Part shown: in pieces, positions 7,877 to 16,688 of the stretch
Layout of the letters: each line of letters starts with the position of its first letter
Position numbering within the stretch: position 1 is the first letter of the stretch
Notes under the pieces: generated by a model
Told to the model about the DNA's origin: nothing
The model's database searches: none
What the model saw: the letters and a program-made list of their open reading frames with translations, nothing else
Assembly: GCA_018241445.1 (NCBI GenBank)
Contig: JAFEDT010000002.1
Span: 192,855 to 256,854 of the forward strand
DNA length: 64,000 nt
Origin: Pseudomonadota bacterium
Lineage (GTDB): Bacteria; Pseudomonadota; Gammaproteobacteria; Steroidobacterales; Steroidobacteraceae
Direction of reading: 5' to 3'
Program-made: the position numbers and the translations under genes

Positions 7877-9232
7877 TCAAGCGCGCCCGAATGCCTGGTT
7901 CAACCGTGCCAGTTCCGCCGCCAGGGACGCCGTCAGGGCGCCCTCTGGAACGCGCCAGCTCCAGTTGCCGACGGTGGTTCCGGGCGTGTTCAACCTTGCG
8001 CTCCCCGGCAGTCCGAGCAGGTCCTGCAGCGGGATCACCGCGAGCGTGGCCACCGAGCCCAGCGCCGCGCGCACCAGCTCCCGTGGCATGCCGGCCGCGC
8101 CATCGAGCAGGAAGTCCACACGCGAGCGCACCTCATGCGGCAGGGTGGTATACCAGCCCAGCGTGGTGTCGTTGTCATGCGTGCCGGTGTAGGCGACGCT
8201 CGCCGCTACATGGCGAAACGGCAGATGCGGATTGCGGGCATCGCCGTCGAAGGCGAACTGCAGCACGCGCATGCCAGGCAGGGCGAAGGCATCGCGCAGC
8301 GCCAGTACCTCGGCGCTGATGTCGCCGAGATCTTCGGCCACCAGCGGCCGATCGGGAAAATCGGCGAGCAGGCGCGAGAGCAGCGCGTGGCCGGGTGCCG
8401 CGCTCCAGGCGCCGCCGCGCGCATCCTGCGCCGGCGCCGGCACCGCCCAGTACGCCGACAGGCCGCGGAAGTGATCCAGGCGCAGCAGGTCCATGCGCTG
8501 CAGCTGCGCGGCCACGCGCCCACGCCACCAGTGGAAGTCCTCGCGCGCCATGGCCTCCCAGTCATAAACCGGGTTGCCCCACAACTGCCCCAGCGGTGAG
8601 AAATAATCCGGCGGCACACCGCCGATCACCGCTGGCGCGCCGCCGGCCTCGAGGCGGAACAGCCGGCGATGCGCCCAGGTCTCCGCCGAGGAAGGCGCGA
8701 CATAGAAAGGCAGGTCGCCGAAGATGCGTACGCCGCGCCCGCGGGCATAGTCGCGCAGTGCGTCCCACTGCTGCGTGAATGCGAACTGCTCGCGCACGAT
8801 CTGCGCAATGCCTTCGGCGAGTGCGCCGCGGGCCGCGGCGAGGGCGGCGGGCTCGCGGTCCCGCAGCGACGGCGGCCATTCCCAGAAGGCCGCGCCCCCA
8901 TGGATGCGGGACAGGACTTCGAACAGCGCGTAGTCGGGCAGCCAGTCCTGCGACTGCGCCAGGAACTGCGCCTCGAGCGCCCCATCGGGAGGCGGGACTT
9001 CCTGCGGGTCCAGCAAGGCGGGATTTCCCGCGCGGTCCGACCGCACCCAGTAGGGTGAGCCGTCGGCGCCGGTGGGGCCCAGGGGCAACACCTGCCACAC
9101 CGAGAAGCGGGCCGCTGCCAGGAAATCAACGAAGGCACGGCCGCCGCGCCCCAACGGTGCGCTCAGGGCCGACAAGGGCAGCAGGACGCCGGCGCGCCGC
9201 TGATCCAGCACCGGCAGGCGCGGGGTTGTCAT
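7877..9232 (-). CDS. malQ: 4-alpha-glucanotransferase MalQ (GH77)
   Basis: A 451-residue GH77 enzyme, slightly shorter than the usual 490-510. It begins RRAGVLLPLSALSAPLGRG. The catalytic set is present: LDHFRG (nucleophile Asp), VAEDLG (acid/base Glu) and THDNDTTLGW (transition-state Asp). It moves maltodextrin segments between glucans, and here it probably recycles short chains from GlgP. It lies 16 bases after the GH57 gene and is in the same minus-strand operon. Confidence 0.95.
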   Translation of the reverse strand: MTTPRLPVLDQRRAGVLLPLSALSAPLGRGGRAFVDFLAAARFSVWQVLPLGPTGADGSPYWVRSDRAGNPALLDPQEVPPPDGALEAQFLAQSQDWLPDYALFEVLSRIHGGAAFWEWPPSLRDREPAALAAARGALAEGIAQIVREQFAFTQQWDALRDYARGRGVRIFGDLPFYVAPSSAETWAHRRLFRLEAGGAPAVIGGVPPDYFSPLGQLWGNPVYDWEAMAREDFHWWRGRVAAQLQRMDLLRLDHFRGLSAYWAVPAPAQDARGGAWSAAPGHALLSRLLADFPDRPLVAEDLGDISAEVLALRDAFALPGMRVLQFAFDGDARNPHLPFRHVAASVAYTGTHDNDTTLGWYTTLPHEVRSRVDFLLDGAAGMPRELVRAALGSVATLAVIPLQDLLGLPGSARLNTPGTTVGNWSWRVPEGALTASLAAELARLNQAFGRA

Positions 9233-9248
9233 GCAGCGGTGAGGTCGG

Positions 9249-10970
9249 TCAGCCGGCTGCGCGGCGCATGGCGCCGCCGTGCTCCGGCGCGCCGGAACCC
9301 ACGGCGATCGGTTGCGCCAGCTCCGCCGGTGGCGGCAGGGCCAGCATGCGGTACAGCGTCACCAGCTGGCGGCGATAGAGCACGTCGAACTGCGACACGG
9401 CCTCGGCCGGGTTGTAGTCACCGAACCACCAGAACCAGTCGGAACTCTCGCACAGGGCGAGCTGCCGCTCCGCGCTCGTACGCTGCGCCGGTGTCAGCCG
9501 CGGCGCGGCCCGGTCGAAGGCCAGCTTGGCGTCGCACAGCAGATCCCAGGCGCGGTTCTTGGCCGGATCGCCCATCCAGGTCGCCAGTGTGCCGTGCACC
9601 CAGCTTCCGGCCACCACGTGTTGCAACGGCGCCGGCGCCGGGCCGCGCGCCACGCAATCCGACAGCGTGGTCAGCTCCAGGGCCGGGTGCGCGGCGAGCT
9701 GCGCGTACAGGGCGCGCAGGAAGTAATAGCCGTTGAAGGGATAGTGTTCCCAGGCATTCTCACCATCGAGCGCGATCAGGACTGCATGCCCATCCTGCGC
9801 CTCGTAACGGCGCGCCAGTTGCGCCAGCTCGTTCACCAGGTTGGCGGCGGCGTCATCGCCGTGCCAGGTGGCGTAGGTGAAACCGACCATGTCCGACAGC
9901 GCGTCCTCCCGGAAAAAACAGTGCATGGGGCCGTCACCCACCTGCCAGGCGCGGTTTAAGGCCAGCGGATCCTGTGCCGCCTGCGCGCCCGCGGCCGCGA
10001 GACTGCCGTGCAGGACCGCAGCTCCACTGGCCGCCCAGGTGAAGCCCGCGCGCGAAAGCAGTGCCAGCGTGGCATCGCTGATGGCTCCTTCCGCGGGCCA
10101 GCAGCCGCGCGGAGGCATGCCGAAGGCGCGGGTGAAGACGCGGATGGCTTCGGCGGTGTGCCAGGCGGCGCGCTGCGCGCCGCCGGGATAGCCGGCGTGC
10201 CGCGGCAGGGGAAGCTGCGGCAGCGCTTCGCGGGCGCTGCGGAAGTCCAGCAGCAGCGGCATCAGGGGATGGCCGTAGGGGGTGACCGACAGCTCGCAAC
10301 GGCCGTCCTGCGCCAGGCGGCGATAGCGCGGGATGACGTCGGCGATCAGTTCCCCGACCAGCGCCAGCAGCTCGCGGCGCTGTGCGGCGCTGAAATTGCG
10401 CCCGTGCTCGGTGAGCTGCGCCACCAGCGGGTGAGCGCGCCTCACCGTCTCGCCCAGCCACGCAAGGTGATACCACACCGCCAGGTCGTGGATGTACTGG
10501 TCCGAGGCGTAGGCGACGCGCTGCGGTGTCGCCAGTGTCTCGGCGATGGTCGCCAGCTCCAGGTACGGGCCGAAGCGCTCGATCATCTGCCGGCGCTGGG
10601 CGCGCAGGCAGGCGCGCACCAGCGCCAGGCGCGCCGCGGCGTCGGTCGGCAGGGGCGCCGGGCCCAGCAGTCCCAGCACCGGATCGGGCAGGGGCGTACC
10701 GGCCGCCAGGTGCGCGGCCACGCGCGCCGCCAGCTCCTCGAGCTGTTCAATCAGCACCGGTGTGAAGTTGACCACGGCGCGCGCCGCCGGGTTCGCTTCC
10801 AGGTGCGCCGCCATGTCGGTGTAGTCCTTGATGGCGTGCAGGTAGGTCCACGGCTGCTGGTACTCGCCGCTGATGGCGTCGCGGTACTGCGGCTGGTGCA
10901 TGTGCCACAGCAGGATCACGGGCAGGCGGCGCCCCGGTGTGACGCTGCCGTCGCTCGCCGCGGCATTCAT
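9249..10970 (-). CDS. GH57 family glucan hydrolase/transferase
   Basis: A 573-residue GH57 protein. Conserved region 1 is LLWHMHQPQYRD. Region 3 holds the nucleophile Glu in GCWPAEGAISDATL. Region 4 holds the acid/base Asp in LIALDGENAWEHYP. The HMHQP start is typical of the alpha-amylase-like GH57 group, rather than the H-(A/T)-H-L-P start of GH57 branching enzymes. It acts on alpha-glucans as amylase, amylopullulanase or transferase; which one cannot be told. No signal peptide is present, so it is cytoplasmic. It overlaps the glgC stop by 4 bases (ATGA), tying it to glycogen synthesis. With no classical GlgB or GlgX here, it may cover a branching or debranching step (inference). Confidence 0.9.
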   Translation of the reverse strand: MNAAASDGSVTPGRRLPVILLWHMHQPQYRDAISGEYQQPWTYLHAIKDYTDMAAHLEANPAARAVVNFTPVLIEQLEELAARVAAHLAAGTPLPDPVLGLLGPAPLPTDAAARLALVRACLRAQRRQMIERFGPYLELATIAETLATPQRVAYASDQYIHDLAVWYHLAWLGETVRRAHPLVAQLTEHGRNFSAAQRRELLALVGELIADVIPRYRRLAQDGRCELSVTPYGHPLMPLLLDFRSAREALPQLPLPRHAGYPGGAQRAAWHTAEAIRVFTRAFGMPPRGCWPAEGAISDATLALLSRAGFTWAASGAAVLHGSLAAAGAQAAQDPLALNRAWQVGDGPMHCFFREDALSDMVGFTYATWHGDDAAANLVNELAQLARRYEAQDGHAVLIALDGENAWEHYPFNGYYFLRALYAQLAAHPALELTTLSDCVARGPAPAPLQHVVAGSWVHGTLATWMGDPAKNRAWDLLCDAKLAFDRAAPRLTPAQRTSAERQLALCESSDWFWWFGDYNPAEAVSQFDVLYRRQLVTLYRMLALPPPAELAQPIAVGSGAPEHGGAMRRAAG

Positions 10971-12250
10971 CCGCGGGATGCTCCCGCACCGTGCAGCATG
11001 TCCGGGGTCACCAGCACCACGCCACCTGCGGTCACGTGAAAGCGCCGCGCGTCGGCTTCGCGGTCATGGCCGATGCGGCTGCCGTCGGGAATCTCGCAGC
11101 CCTCGTCGATGATCGCGCCGCGGATCTGGCAGTCGCGGCCGATCTGTGCGTGCGGCAACACCACCGAGAGTTGCAGGGAGCTGCGTTCCTCGACCCGCAC
11201 GTTGGAGAACAGCAGCGACTCGCGCACCGCGGCGCCGGAGATGATGCAGCCGCCGGACACCATGGAGTTGAGCGCCATGCCGCGCCGCCCGTCCTCGTCG
11301 AGGATGAACTTGGCCGGCGGCTGCTGCACCTGGTAGGTCCAGATCGGCCAGTCCTCGTCATAGATATTGAGTTCCGGGTGCACGTGCACAAGTTCAAGGT
11401 TGGCGTCGTAGTAGGCGTCCACCGTGCCGACGTCGCGCCAGTAGCTCTGCGCACGCGTCTGCACGTCCTGGAACGGGTAAGCGAAGACCTGGCGGTTTGC
11501 GGCGATGGCCTCCGGCAGCACGTTCTTGCCGAAGTCGTGCGCGGAAGCCTCGCTGGCTGCATCCGCCGCCAGCATGCTTTCAAGGAGACGCGCGTTGAAA
11601 ACATAGATCCCCATCGAAGCCAATACCACGTCCGGGCGGCCGGGCAGCGGCTCCGGATCCTGCGGCTTCTCGGTGAAGCGCGTCACGCGATTCCACTCGG
11701 TGGCGCTCAGGATGCCGAAATGCCGCGACTGGCTCGCCGGCACCTCCACCACGCCGACCGTGATGTCGGCGCCCTTCTCCACGTGATAGGCGATCATCGG
11801 ACCGTAGTCCATCTTGTAGATGTGATCGCCGGCCAGGACCAGCACGTGCTTGGGGCGATGCGAGGCGATCAGGCGCATGTTCTGGTGCACGGCGTCCGCC
11901 GTGCCGCGGTACCAGTGAGCCCCGGTCTGCTGCTGCGCCGGCACCACCTCGATGAACTCGCCGAACTCGCCGCGCAGGTAGCTCCAGCCGTGCTGCACGT
12001 GCTGGATCAGGGATTGCGCCTTGTACTGGGTCAGGATCGAGATCTGCCGGATCCCGGAATTGATGCAGTTGGACAGCACGAAGTCGATGATGCGGAACTT
12101 GCCGCCGAAGGGGGTGGCGGGCTTGCAGCGGTGCGCGGTGAGATCGTGCAGCCGTTCGCCGCGTCCGCCGGCCATGACGATCGCCAGCGTGCCGCCGGTG
12201 AGTCGGCTGACGTAGCGCCCGGAGGAGGCGCGTGCCGGCTGGCGCGACAT
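10967..12250 (-). CDS. glgC: glucose-1-phosphate adenylyltransferase GlgC
   Basis: A 427-residue ADP-glucose pyrophosphorylase. The nucleotide-binding start is AIVMAGGRGERL. HRCKPATPFGGKFRIIDF contains the lysine and arginine that bind effectors and ATP in the family. WYRGTADAVHQN and VLAGDHIYKMDY follow, and the C-terminal left-handed helix ends with ISGAAVRESLLFSNVRVEE. It makes ADP-glucose from glucose-1-phosphate and ATP, the committed step of bacterial glycogen synthesis, and is usually allosteric. It sits 14 bases after glgP and overlaps the GH57 start. Confidence 0.97.
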   Translation of the reverse strand: MSRQPARASSGRYVSRLTGGTLAIVMAGGRGERLHDLTAHRCKPATPFGGKFRIIDFVLSNCINSGIRQISILTQYKAQSLIQHVQHGWSYLRGEFGEFIEVVPAQQQTGAHWYRGTADAVHQNMRLIASHRPKHVLVLAGDHIYKMDYGPMIAYHVEKGADITVGVVEVPASQSRHFGILSATEWNRVTRFTEKPQDPEPLPGRPDVVLASMGIYVFNARLLESMLAADAASEASAHDFGKNVLPEAIAANRQVFAYPFQDVQTRAQSYWRDVGTVDAYYDANLELVHVHPELNIYDEDWPIWTYQVQQPPAKFILDEDGRRGMALNSMVSGGCIISGAAVRESLLFSNVRVEERSSLQLSVVLPHAQIGRDCQIRGAIIDEGCEIPDGSRIGHDREADARRFHVTAGGVVLVTPDMLHGAGASRG

Positions 12251-12264
12251 CGGCTTTCAGATCC

Positions 12265-14832
12265 TCACAGCCATTTGATCAGGCCCAGTTCCAGCGGATG
12301 GCTCAGCAGTTCGTGCCACGGATAGACGCGGACTTCGGTCATGAACTGGCCGCACTCCGGCGGCTCGGCGTCCAGCGCAAACACCCGCGCTCCTTCGTGA
12401 TCCTCGGCCGTGGCGCGCAGGTCAGCATGCCACAGGCCGTCGCGGGGTGTCTGCCCGTAGGAGCACAGCGGCGGCGGCGACAGGTCCGCCTCCGGCAGCA
12501 GCCGCCGTGCCAGCAGCTGCACCCGCACGTCATTCGGCGACAGCTCACCGAGATCCACCGCCACGCGCAGCCGCAGCCGTTCACCGCGCGGCAGATCGCG
12601 CGCCGCCGTGCCCAGCGCCCGCACCGTCAGATGCGGCCAGGCGCGCCGCACCCGCTGCTTCCAGTCCGCCAGCGTGCGCGCACCGGTGAAACCGTCGCCC
12701 GCCAGGCGCTGGTACTGCGCCGCCGCCGGCCGGTACAACCCGCGGGTGTAGTCGATCAGCACGCGCCCCATGTTGAACCGCGGAATCACACTCGCCATGG
12801 CGCGCTTGCTGCGCTGGACCCAGGCGGCGGGGCAGCCGGAGCCGTCACGCTGGTAGTACATCGGCACCACTTCTTCTTCCAGTGTCGCCAGCATCATCTG
12901 CGCCTCCAGCAGGTCGCGGCGCTCCGGATCCTGGACACTGGTGGGCGGAATGCCCCAGCCGTTGTCGGCCGTCCACCCTTCCGCCCACCAGCCATCGAGG
13001 ATGCTGACATTCAGGCGGCCGTTGATGGCGGCCTTCATGCCCGAGGTACCGCTCGCCTCCAACGGCGCGATCGGGTTGTTGAGCCACACGTCGACGCCCG
13101 AGACCAGGCTGCGGGCCAGCTGCAGGTCGTAGTCCTCGAGGAAGATCACCCGTCCCATGAACTCCGGGGTCAGCATCAACTGGCGGATTTCACGCAGCAC
13201 CGACTTGCCGGGCTCGTCCGCCGGGTGCGCCTTGCCGGCGAACAGCAGCACCACCGGGCGTTGCGGATCGCTGACCAGGCGTGCCAGGCGCGCGCGGTCG
13301 CGCAACAGCAGCGTGGCGCGCTTGTAGGTGGCGAAGCGGCGCGCGAAACCCAGCGTCAGCACGTCCGGCCGCTGCGGATCGATGTAGCGCGTCACGTGCC
13401 GCAGCTGCGCGAGGCTCGCACCCTTGCGGCGGTACTCGCGCTCGAGCCGCTCGCGCACGTTGGCGAACATGCGCGACTTCACATCCTGGGCCGCGGCCCA
13501 GTGGCGCGTATCGGGTACCTGTTCCAGGCGCGACCAGAACTGCGCATCCCGCAGGTGCTCGCGCCATTGCACGCCCAGCTCGCGGTCGAAGAACGCCATC
13601 CACGACTGGTGCAGGAAGGTCGGAACGTGCACCCCGTTGGTGACGAAGCCGATCGGGTTGTCCCCGGCCGGCACCTCGGGCCACTGGTCGGCACACAGCC
13701 GCGCCGACACGCCACCGTGGATGCGGCTGACGCCGTTGACGTGCCGCGTGCCGTTGAGTGCCAGGCGCGTCATGTTGAAGAGCCCCGGCGCCGAGGGCGC
13801 GCGGCCCAACTCCAGGAAGCGTTCCACCGGCAGCCCGAGCTCGCGGATGAAGTCCCCGAACTGCGCCACGATCAGTTCCAGCCCGAAGGCATCGTGACCG
13901 GCGGCCACGGGGGTGTGGGTGGTGAACACGCAGCTGGCCGCGACCGCCTCCAGCGCCGCCTCGTAGGGCAGGCCGGCCTGCACCTGTTCGCGCAGCAGCT
14001 CCAGGATCAGAAACGCAGCATGACCTTCGTTGAGGTGCCAGGCCGCTGGCGCGAGCCCGAGCGCGCGCAGCGCCCGCACACCGCCGATTCCCAGGATCAT
14101 TTCCTGGCGGACGCGCGTGAACTCGTCCCCGCCGTAGAGGCGGCGGGTGATCTCCTGGTCCGCGGGCGAGTTGTTGGGGCAGTTGGTGTCCAGCAGGTAC
14201 ACCGCCACCCGCCCGGCCTGCGCCTTCCAGACCCGCGCGGCGACGTCCCGGCCGCCCATGCGCACCGTGACCGTGAGCCACTGGTCCTGGGCGGTGCGGA
14301 CCGGTTCCACGGGCAGGTCACGCGGGTCGCGCTCGCGGTAGGCGGCATGCTGGGTGCCATCGTCGTCCACCGTCTGGGTGAAGTACCCCTGCTCGTACAG
14401 CAGCCCGACAGCGACAAAGTTCGCCCGCTCGTCGCTTGCGGCCTTGCAGTAGTCCCCGGCGAGCACTCCGAGGCCGCCCGAGTAGATCGGGAAGCTCTCG
14501 TGGAAGCCGTACTCGGCGCAGAAATACGCGACCAGGGGATCCTCGGCGGAAGCCAGCTCCCCCCCGAGGTATGCATCCAGCGTATCAAGGGCAGCCCGAT
14601 ATCTGGACAGATAATCTCTATCGTTCGCTCTGCGATCCAATGCGCCCTGACCCACGCAACGCAGCATCAGGCGCGGGTTGCCGTTGGTCTGCTTCCACAG
14701 CTCCGGATCCAGGTCTTCGAATAGCGCCCGGGTTGGCCGGTGCCAGCTGAAGAACAGGTTCGCGGCCATTTCGGGCAAGCGGGAGAGAGCCCCCGGCACA
14801 ACGGGGGTGACCTCCAGCAGGGAATTTCTCAT
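12265..14832 (-). CDS. glgP: alpha-glucan phosphorylase GlgP (DUF3417-containing type)
   Basis: An 855-residue glycogen/maltodextrin phosphorylase of the subgroup with an N-terminal DUF3417 domain (MAANLFFSWHRPTRALFEDLDPELW). The PLP site is in EASGTSGMKAAINGRLN. FCAEYGFHES and IYSGGLGVLAGDY are also typical. It releases glucose-1-phosphate from glucan ends. It is the promoter-proximal gene of the minus operon glgP-glgC-GH57-malQ-LEA, so breakdown and synthesis enzymes share one transcript. The DUF3417 subgroup is distinct from E. coli GlgP/MalP. Confidence 0.95.
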   Translation of the reverse strand: MRNSLLEVTPVVPGALSRLPEMAANLFFSWHRPTRALFEDLDPELWKQTNGNPRLMLRCVGQGALDRRANDRDYLSRYRAALDTLDAYLGGELASAEDPLVAYFCAEYGFHESFPIYSGGLGVLAGDYCKAASDERANFVAVGLLYEQGYFTQTVDDDGTQHAAYRERDPRDLPVEPVRTAQDQWLTVTVRMGGRDVAARVWKAQAGRVAVYLLDTNCPNNSPADQEITRRLYGGDEFTRVRQEMILGIGGVRALRALGLAPAAWHLNEGHAAFLILELLREQVQAGLPYEAALEAVAASCVFTTHTPVAAGHDAFGLELIVAQFGDFIRELGLPVERFLELGRAPSAPGLFNMTRLALNGTRHVNGVSRIHGGVSARLCADQWPEVPAGDNPIGFVTNGVHVPTFLHQSWMAFFDRELGVQWREHLRDAQFWSRLEQVPDTRHWAAAQDVKSRMFANVRERLEREYRRKGASLAQLRHVTRYIDPQRPDVLTLGFARRFATYKRATLLLRDRARLARLVSDPQRPVVLLFAGKAHPADEPGKSVLREIRQLMLTPEFMGRVIFLEDYDLQLARSLVSGVDVWLNNPIAPLEASGTSGMKAAINGRLNVSILDGWWAEGWTADNGWGIPPTSVQDPERRDLLEAQMMLATLEEEVVPMYYQRDGSGCPAAWVQRSKRAMASVIPRFNMGRVLIDYTRGLYRPAAAQYQRLAGDGFTGARTLADWKQRVRRAWPHLTVRALGTAARDLPRGERLRLRVAVDLGELSPNDVRVQLLARRLLPEADLSPPPLCSYGQTPRDGLWHADLRATAEDHEGARVFALDAEPPECGQFMTEVRVYPWHELLSHPLELGLIKWL

Positions 14833-14986
14833 CGGGGGGCTTCCACAGCGAGGGCGGTGAAAAGTCTAGCAAGAAGCGCGCCGGTAGCAGCGCCGTTCGC
14901 CTCATCGACTGCGGATACCGCTTGGACGCAGCAGCATGCTGTGTGCGTGGCCTTCAGCGCGTCCATCGGGCACTCTTCCATCCGCC

Positions 14987-15922
14987 ATGAATACGAACGC
15001 ACCCCGCACCATCGAGGAGTACCTGAGACAACTGCGCGAGGCCCTTGCCGGCCAGGATCCTGCGCTGATCCAGGACGCGCTTTACGACGCGGAGGAACAC
15101 ATCAGGTCCGAGGTGCGGGCCCACCCAGACAAGTCCGAGGGCGACGTACTGGAGCTGATCGCGAGTACTTACGGCGCACCCGAGGAAGTCGCGGCGGCGT
15201 ACCGCGACACGGAGGTCAAGGTGAAGGCGGCGCTGGCGACGCCCGCGCCGTCGAGTGTGGCGCAAGGCTCGGCCCTGCGACGGTTCTTCGGGATCTTCCA
15301 GGATCCCAGGGCCTACACCTCGCTCTTCTATATGTTGCTCGCGCTGGTAACCGGGATCATCTACTTCACGATTGTGGTCACCGGGCTGTCCCTGTCGGCT
15401 GGGTTTGCGATCCTGATCATCGGCATCCCCTTCTTCCTGGCCTTCATTGGCGTGGTGCGCGTTCTCTCCCTGGGCGAGGGCCGGCTGCTGGAGGCGATGA
15501 CCGGGGAACGCATGCCGCGCCGTCCGGTGCATCCGGGTCCGCCCGCCGGGTGGGGCACCCGGATCCTGGACATGCTCAAGGACCCGCGCACCTGGACTAC
15601 GCAGCTGTACCTGCTGCTGATGCTGCCCCTGGGGGTGGTGTATTTCGTGGTCGCCATTGTGGGTCTCAGCGTCGGGTTGCGCCTGGCGCTCGCACCGCTG
15701 CTGGTGATCGGAAGCAACCTCGGTTGGCCGTTCGTGGACACGCTGGGCTCGATCGAGATCAACGACGTTGATTTCGGCCCCCAGGCGGAGTCGCTGCCGG
15801 CCGCATTGATCGGGATGGCACTGGGTGTGCTCATCCTGGCCCTGACCCTGCACCTCGCCCGTTCGGTGGTGCGCGGGCACGCCCGCATGGCCAAGTCGCT
15901 GCTGGTCATGTCCGGCTCCTGA
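14987..15922 (+). CDS. HAAS/sensor-domain membrane protein
   Basis: A 311-residue protein starting MNTNAPRTIEEYL. Residues 8-75 form an alpha-helical HAAS-like (DUF1700-type) cytoplasmic domain with IEEYLRQLREAL and ALYDAEEHI. Two similar blocks follow, each with a pair of hydrophobic segments ending in a re-entrant-like ILIIGIPFFLAFIGVVRVL or LAPLLVIGSNLGWPF pattern; these match the 'sensor' family of membrane domains. A last helix lies near the C-terminus. HAAS domains usually work with a PadR-type regulator, but no such gene is adjacent. The frame opens 17 codons earlier; this ATG was chosen because homology begins here. It is divergent from glgP with about 150 bases between. Confidence 0.75.
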   Translation: MNTNAPRTIEEYLRQLREALAGQDPALIQDALYDAEEHIRSEVRAHPDKSEGDVLELIASTYGAPEEVAAAYRDTEVKVKAALATPAPSSVAQGSALRRFFGIFQDPRAYTSLFYMLLALVTGIIYFTIVVTGLSLSAGFAILIIGIPFFLAFIGVVRVLSLGEGRLLEAMTGERMPRRPVHPGPPAGWGTRILDMLKDPRTWTTQLYLLLMLPLGVVYFVVAIVGLSVGLRLALAPLLVIGSNLGWPFVDTLGSIEINDVDFGPQAESLPAALIGMALGVLILALTLHLARSVVRGHARMAKSLLVMSGS

Positions 15923-15968
15923 AATCCGCCCACCGCAACTTCGCCGGTAGCGCAGGTACACTGGCGGC

Positions 15969-16604
15969 ATGTCCAGGCCGGCCACAAAGCGCGTGATGAA
16001 ATCCGGGAGCATGGCGCGCTCACCTGCGACGGCGCTGGCGATACTCGGCTTGCTCATCGGTCACAGCGGCGGCGCGGCGGCGCCCGCGGCGGCGGCGACA
16101 CCGCCGGCCAAAACCGCCGCGCCGGGCGGCGGCTGCCTGCCCACGGGCAACGGCTATCTGCGCGCCCGCATTCGCGGCAACGTCAACGTGGATCTCGACT
16201 GGCGCGACAGCCAGATCGAGTGCGACGGCGGCCCGCGGCCCGATGGCAGCGGCGTGCGGGTCAGTTTCGCCGGTCCCCTGCATACCGACGGCCGGCGTGT
16301 ACGGCTGGTGTTCGGCGTGGAGTCGGCGCAGGAGGGCAAGCCCGGACGGGAGCTGCCCACCAACCTCACCGTGATATTCGAGGGGGAGCAGCGGCTGTTC
16401 GCAACCCGCGGCGACGGGCACTGCACCGTGGACGAACTGCGCCAGGAGCGCGTCGGGGCGCTCGGCGGCCCGCGGCGCGCATGGCGGGTGATCGCGCGCG
16501 GCTTCTGCGTGGCCCCGGCGAGCACCCTGGCCAGTGATGCACGTATCATCGTCAGCAGTTTCGATTTCGCCGGCCGCGCCGTATTCGAGGACGAGACTCC
16601 GTGA
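15969..16604 (+). CDS. hypothetical exported protein (3' end duplicated at 18877)
   Basis: A 211-residue protein I do not recognise. The N-terminus is basic, then a hydrophobic stretch (ALAILGLLIGHSGGAAAPAAAA) reads as a signal peptide. The mature part has three cysteines, in GGGCLPTG, SQIECDGG and DGHCTVDEL, suggesting disulfides in the periplasm. It starts MSRPATKRVMKSGSMARS; ATGs at residues 10 and 15 are other possible starts. The last 27 codons plus stop (16521-16604) recur at 18877-18960 with few changes. In the second copy the stop overlaps the DUF192 start (ATGA), so this gene and the DUF192 gene were probably once adjacent and coupled. Confidence 0.7.
   Translation: MSRPATKRVMKSGSMARSPATALAILGLLIGHSGGAAAPAAAATPPAKTAAPGGGCLPTGNGYLRARIRGNVNVDLDWRDSQIECDGGPRPDGSGVRVSFAGPLHTDGRRVRLVFGVESAQEGKPGRELPTNLTVIFEGEQRLFATRGDGHCTVDELRQERVGALGGPRRAWRVIARGFCVAPASTLASDARIIVSSFDFAGRAVFEDETP
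16521..16598 (+). repeat. direct repeat, copy A (partner 18877-18954)
   Basis: A 78-base segment ending the exported-protein gene. It matches 18877-18954 at all but two positions (a T/C and a G/A change), both copies in the same orientation. Weaker similarity continues about 40 bases downstream, into the signal-peptide region of DUF192 and its remnant. The two copies flank the EF-G-like gene on the opposite strand. Confidence 0.9.
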
Positions 16605-16682
16605 ACCAGTCATATCGCCTGGCGCTGTTTCTGCCAACGCCGCGGCCCGCCTCGGCAATGGCGGGCGCCCCGGCGCGGGACG
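16601..16682 (+). pseudogene. remnant of a DUF192 gene 5' end (signal peptide only)
   Basis: From a GTG that overlaps the preceding stop (GTGA), the reading frame gives V-N-Q-S-Y-R-L-A-L-F-L, then an SAMAGAPA stretch. This parallels the intact DUF192 start M-T-V-S-L-R-L-A-L-V-L with SSMTGQAPA. Similarity then ends at the 3' end of the EF-G-like gene. I read it as a truncated, decaying copy of the start of the DUF192 gene left after a duplication. Frame and spacing relative to the upstream gene are conserved between the copies. Confidence 0.6.
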
Positions 16683-16688
16683 CACCGG

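Noticed and set aside
12232..14724. 830-codon plus-strand frame over glgP
   Set aside because: Antisense to a firmly identified phosphorylase, with no domain or signal; chance open frame in GC-rich DNA.
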